This document shows positions 63,585 through 64,000 of a stretch of DNA of 64,000 nt, piece by piece. Position 1 is the stretch's first letter, and the number at the start of each line of letters is the position of its first letter. Position numbers and translations under genes: made by a program. Source of the stretch: Gracilibacillus halotolerans (GTDB taxonomy: Bacteria; Bacillota; Bacilli; Bacillales; Amphibacillaceae); the NCBI RefSeq assembly GCF_014206945.1, contig NZ_JACHON010000013.1:1-64000 (forward strand), given 5' to 3'. Below the pieces are notes generated by a model that was given only the letters and a program-made list of their open reading frames with translations, was not told where the DNA came from and did not search any database.

Positions 63585-63616
63585 GCCGAAGGGTAACCAA
63601 TTGTTATTCCTTCGGC
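63585..63616 (-). terminator. Terminator of the edge ABC permease operon
   Basis: Stem GCCGAAGG / CCTTCGGC with an inner GTTAT/ATAAC part; A-run 63576-63582 gives T on the minus strand. Confidence 0.8.
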
Positions 63617-63650
63617 GTCATATGGGGGAAACAGTTTACAAATTTCATAC

Positions 63651-64000
63651 TTATTTAACTGCGCCTTCTGTAATGCTCGCAATAAATAAACGATTGAAAC
63701 ATAAGAAAATAATAATCAATGGGACAGTTGCCCAGAAAACTCCGGACATTAACATGCCATAATCTACTTTAAATGTATTGTTTAAAGATGCTAATGCTAC
63801 TTGAATCGTATATTTTTCAGGATCTCTCAATACGGTAAATTGCCATAAGAACTCACCCCAGACAGCCGTGAACACGATAATTCCAAGTGTCGCAAACGCT
63901 GGTAAAATAATAGGCAAAACGATACTTCGGTATATTCGAAAATTGGAGCACCCATCTAATTTAGAAGCCTCAATTAGTTCATCAGGTACCGCTTCACTCA
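63651..64000 (-). CDS. Carbohydrate ABC transporter permease, C-terminal part
   Basis: The gene runs out of the right edge; only the last 116 codons are seen. The EAA loop EASKLDGCSNF and two to three C-terminal membrane helices place it in the MalG/CUT1 family. It is not the same as the lplC-like gene at the left edge. The start is outside the window. Confidence 0.85.
   Translation of the reverse strand, partial: SEAVPDELIEASKLDGCSNFRIYRSIVLPIILPAFATLGIIVFTAVWGEFLWQFTVLRDPEKYTIQVALASLNNTFKVDYGMLMSGVFWATVPLIIIFLCFNRLFIASITEGAVK

Overview
The window comes from an AT-rich, endospore-forming Firmicute of the family Bacillaceae. Gene order matches the Bacillus subtilis yfh/yga and yfj/yfk neighbourhoods (ntdP-ygaD, sspE, mutY, yfhP, yfhH, recX, pdaA, yfkD, yfkJ-yfkI-yfkH). 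Spore genes (sspE, pdaA), a NaChBac-type sodium channel and a YuiF-type antiporter point to a salt- or alkali-adapted relative of the Oceanobacillus/Virgibacillus/Gracilibacillus kind. This is an inference from gene content; no rRNA lies in the window.

Layout. 0.1-5.5 kb: a carbohydrate ABC permease pair with a YesM/YesN two-component system; the kinase appears to start at AUA. 5.6-15 kb: a zinc-ribbon protein, an ABC exporter, ntdP, sspE, mutY, yfhP, yfhH, an AraC regulator followed by a broken Gfo/Idh gene, a HAD phosphatase and recX. 15-17.2 kb: an unusual block with a promoter, a tRNA-like RNA and a switch-like leader before a GNAT acetyltransferase, then a DnaA-box cluster, a DUF1450 gene, tRNA-Ala(GGC) and a phased repeat array. 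17.2-24.3 kb: a YxlEFG-like ABC system, a DDAH-type amidinohydrolase, clpE under CtsR, an AlkA-type glycosylase and pdaA. 24.3-32.8 kb: antiporter, a second phased repeat array type, yfkD, osmC, yfkHIJ, a GGDEF-EAL protein, a DUF1992 protein and mreBH. 32.9-48.5 kb: a DMT transporter, yutF, zwf, three NUDIX genes, HIT, TauE, a lipoprotein, an AbrB/Doc toxin-antitoxin pair, a CNNM/CorC transporter, an ECF sigma/anti-sigma operon, gndA and a HAD phosphatase. 48.5-58.6 kb: a SLAP protein, a PAS-GGDEF-EAL protein, a BmrA-type exporter, 120-bp tandem repeats, a NaChBac channel, and an operon of two ATP-grasp ligases, a DUF1538 membrane protein and a double PII-like protein. 58.7-64 kb: catalase, a Fur-boxed siderophore uptake operon, and the end of another sugar ABC permease.

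Most interesting signals. (1) Four intergenic arrays, two with different core sequences, keep short cores at alternating 20 and 21 bp (about 20.5 bp, two helical turns) for up to 20 units, as if built to put a binding site on one face of the helix. (2) A promoter-driven RNA at 15.2-15.4 kb combines a tRNA mimic with overlapping, mutually exclusive stems, the last of which masks the ribosome binding site of a GNAT gene. (3) A cluster of DnaA boxes lies far from any dnaA or dnaN gene. (4) The ATP-grasp/ATP-grasp/DUF1538/PII-like operon looks like an uncharacterised regulated transport or modification system, duplicated at every level.

How the genes fit together. Much of the window is core Bacillaceae housekeeping: base-excision repair (mutY, AlkA), recombination control (recX), nucleotide clean-up (ntdP, NUDIX, HIT), the oxidative pentose phosphate path (zwf, gndA), protein quality control (clpE), cell shape (mreBH), and spore coat/cortex functions. 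The accessory parts are the sugar transporters with their YesMN sensor, the toxin-antitoxin pair, the ECF operon, the iron uptake genes and the 53.6-58.5 kb membrane cluster.
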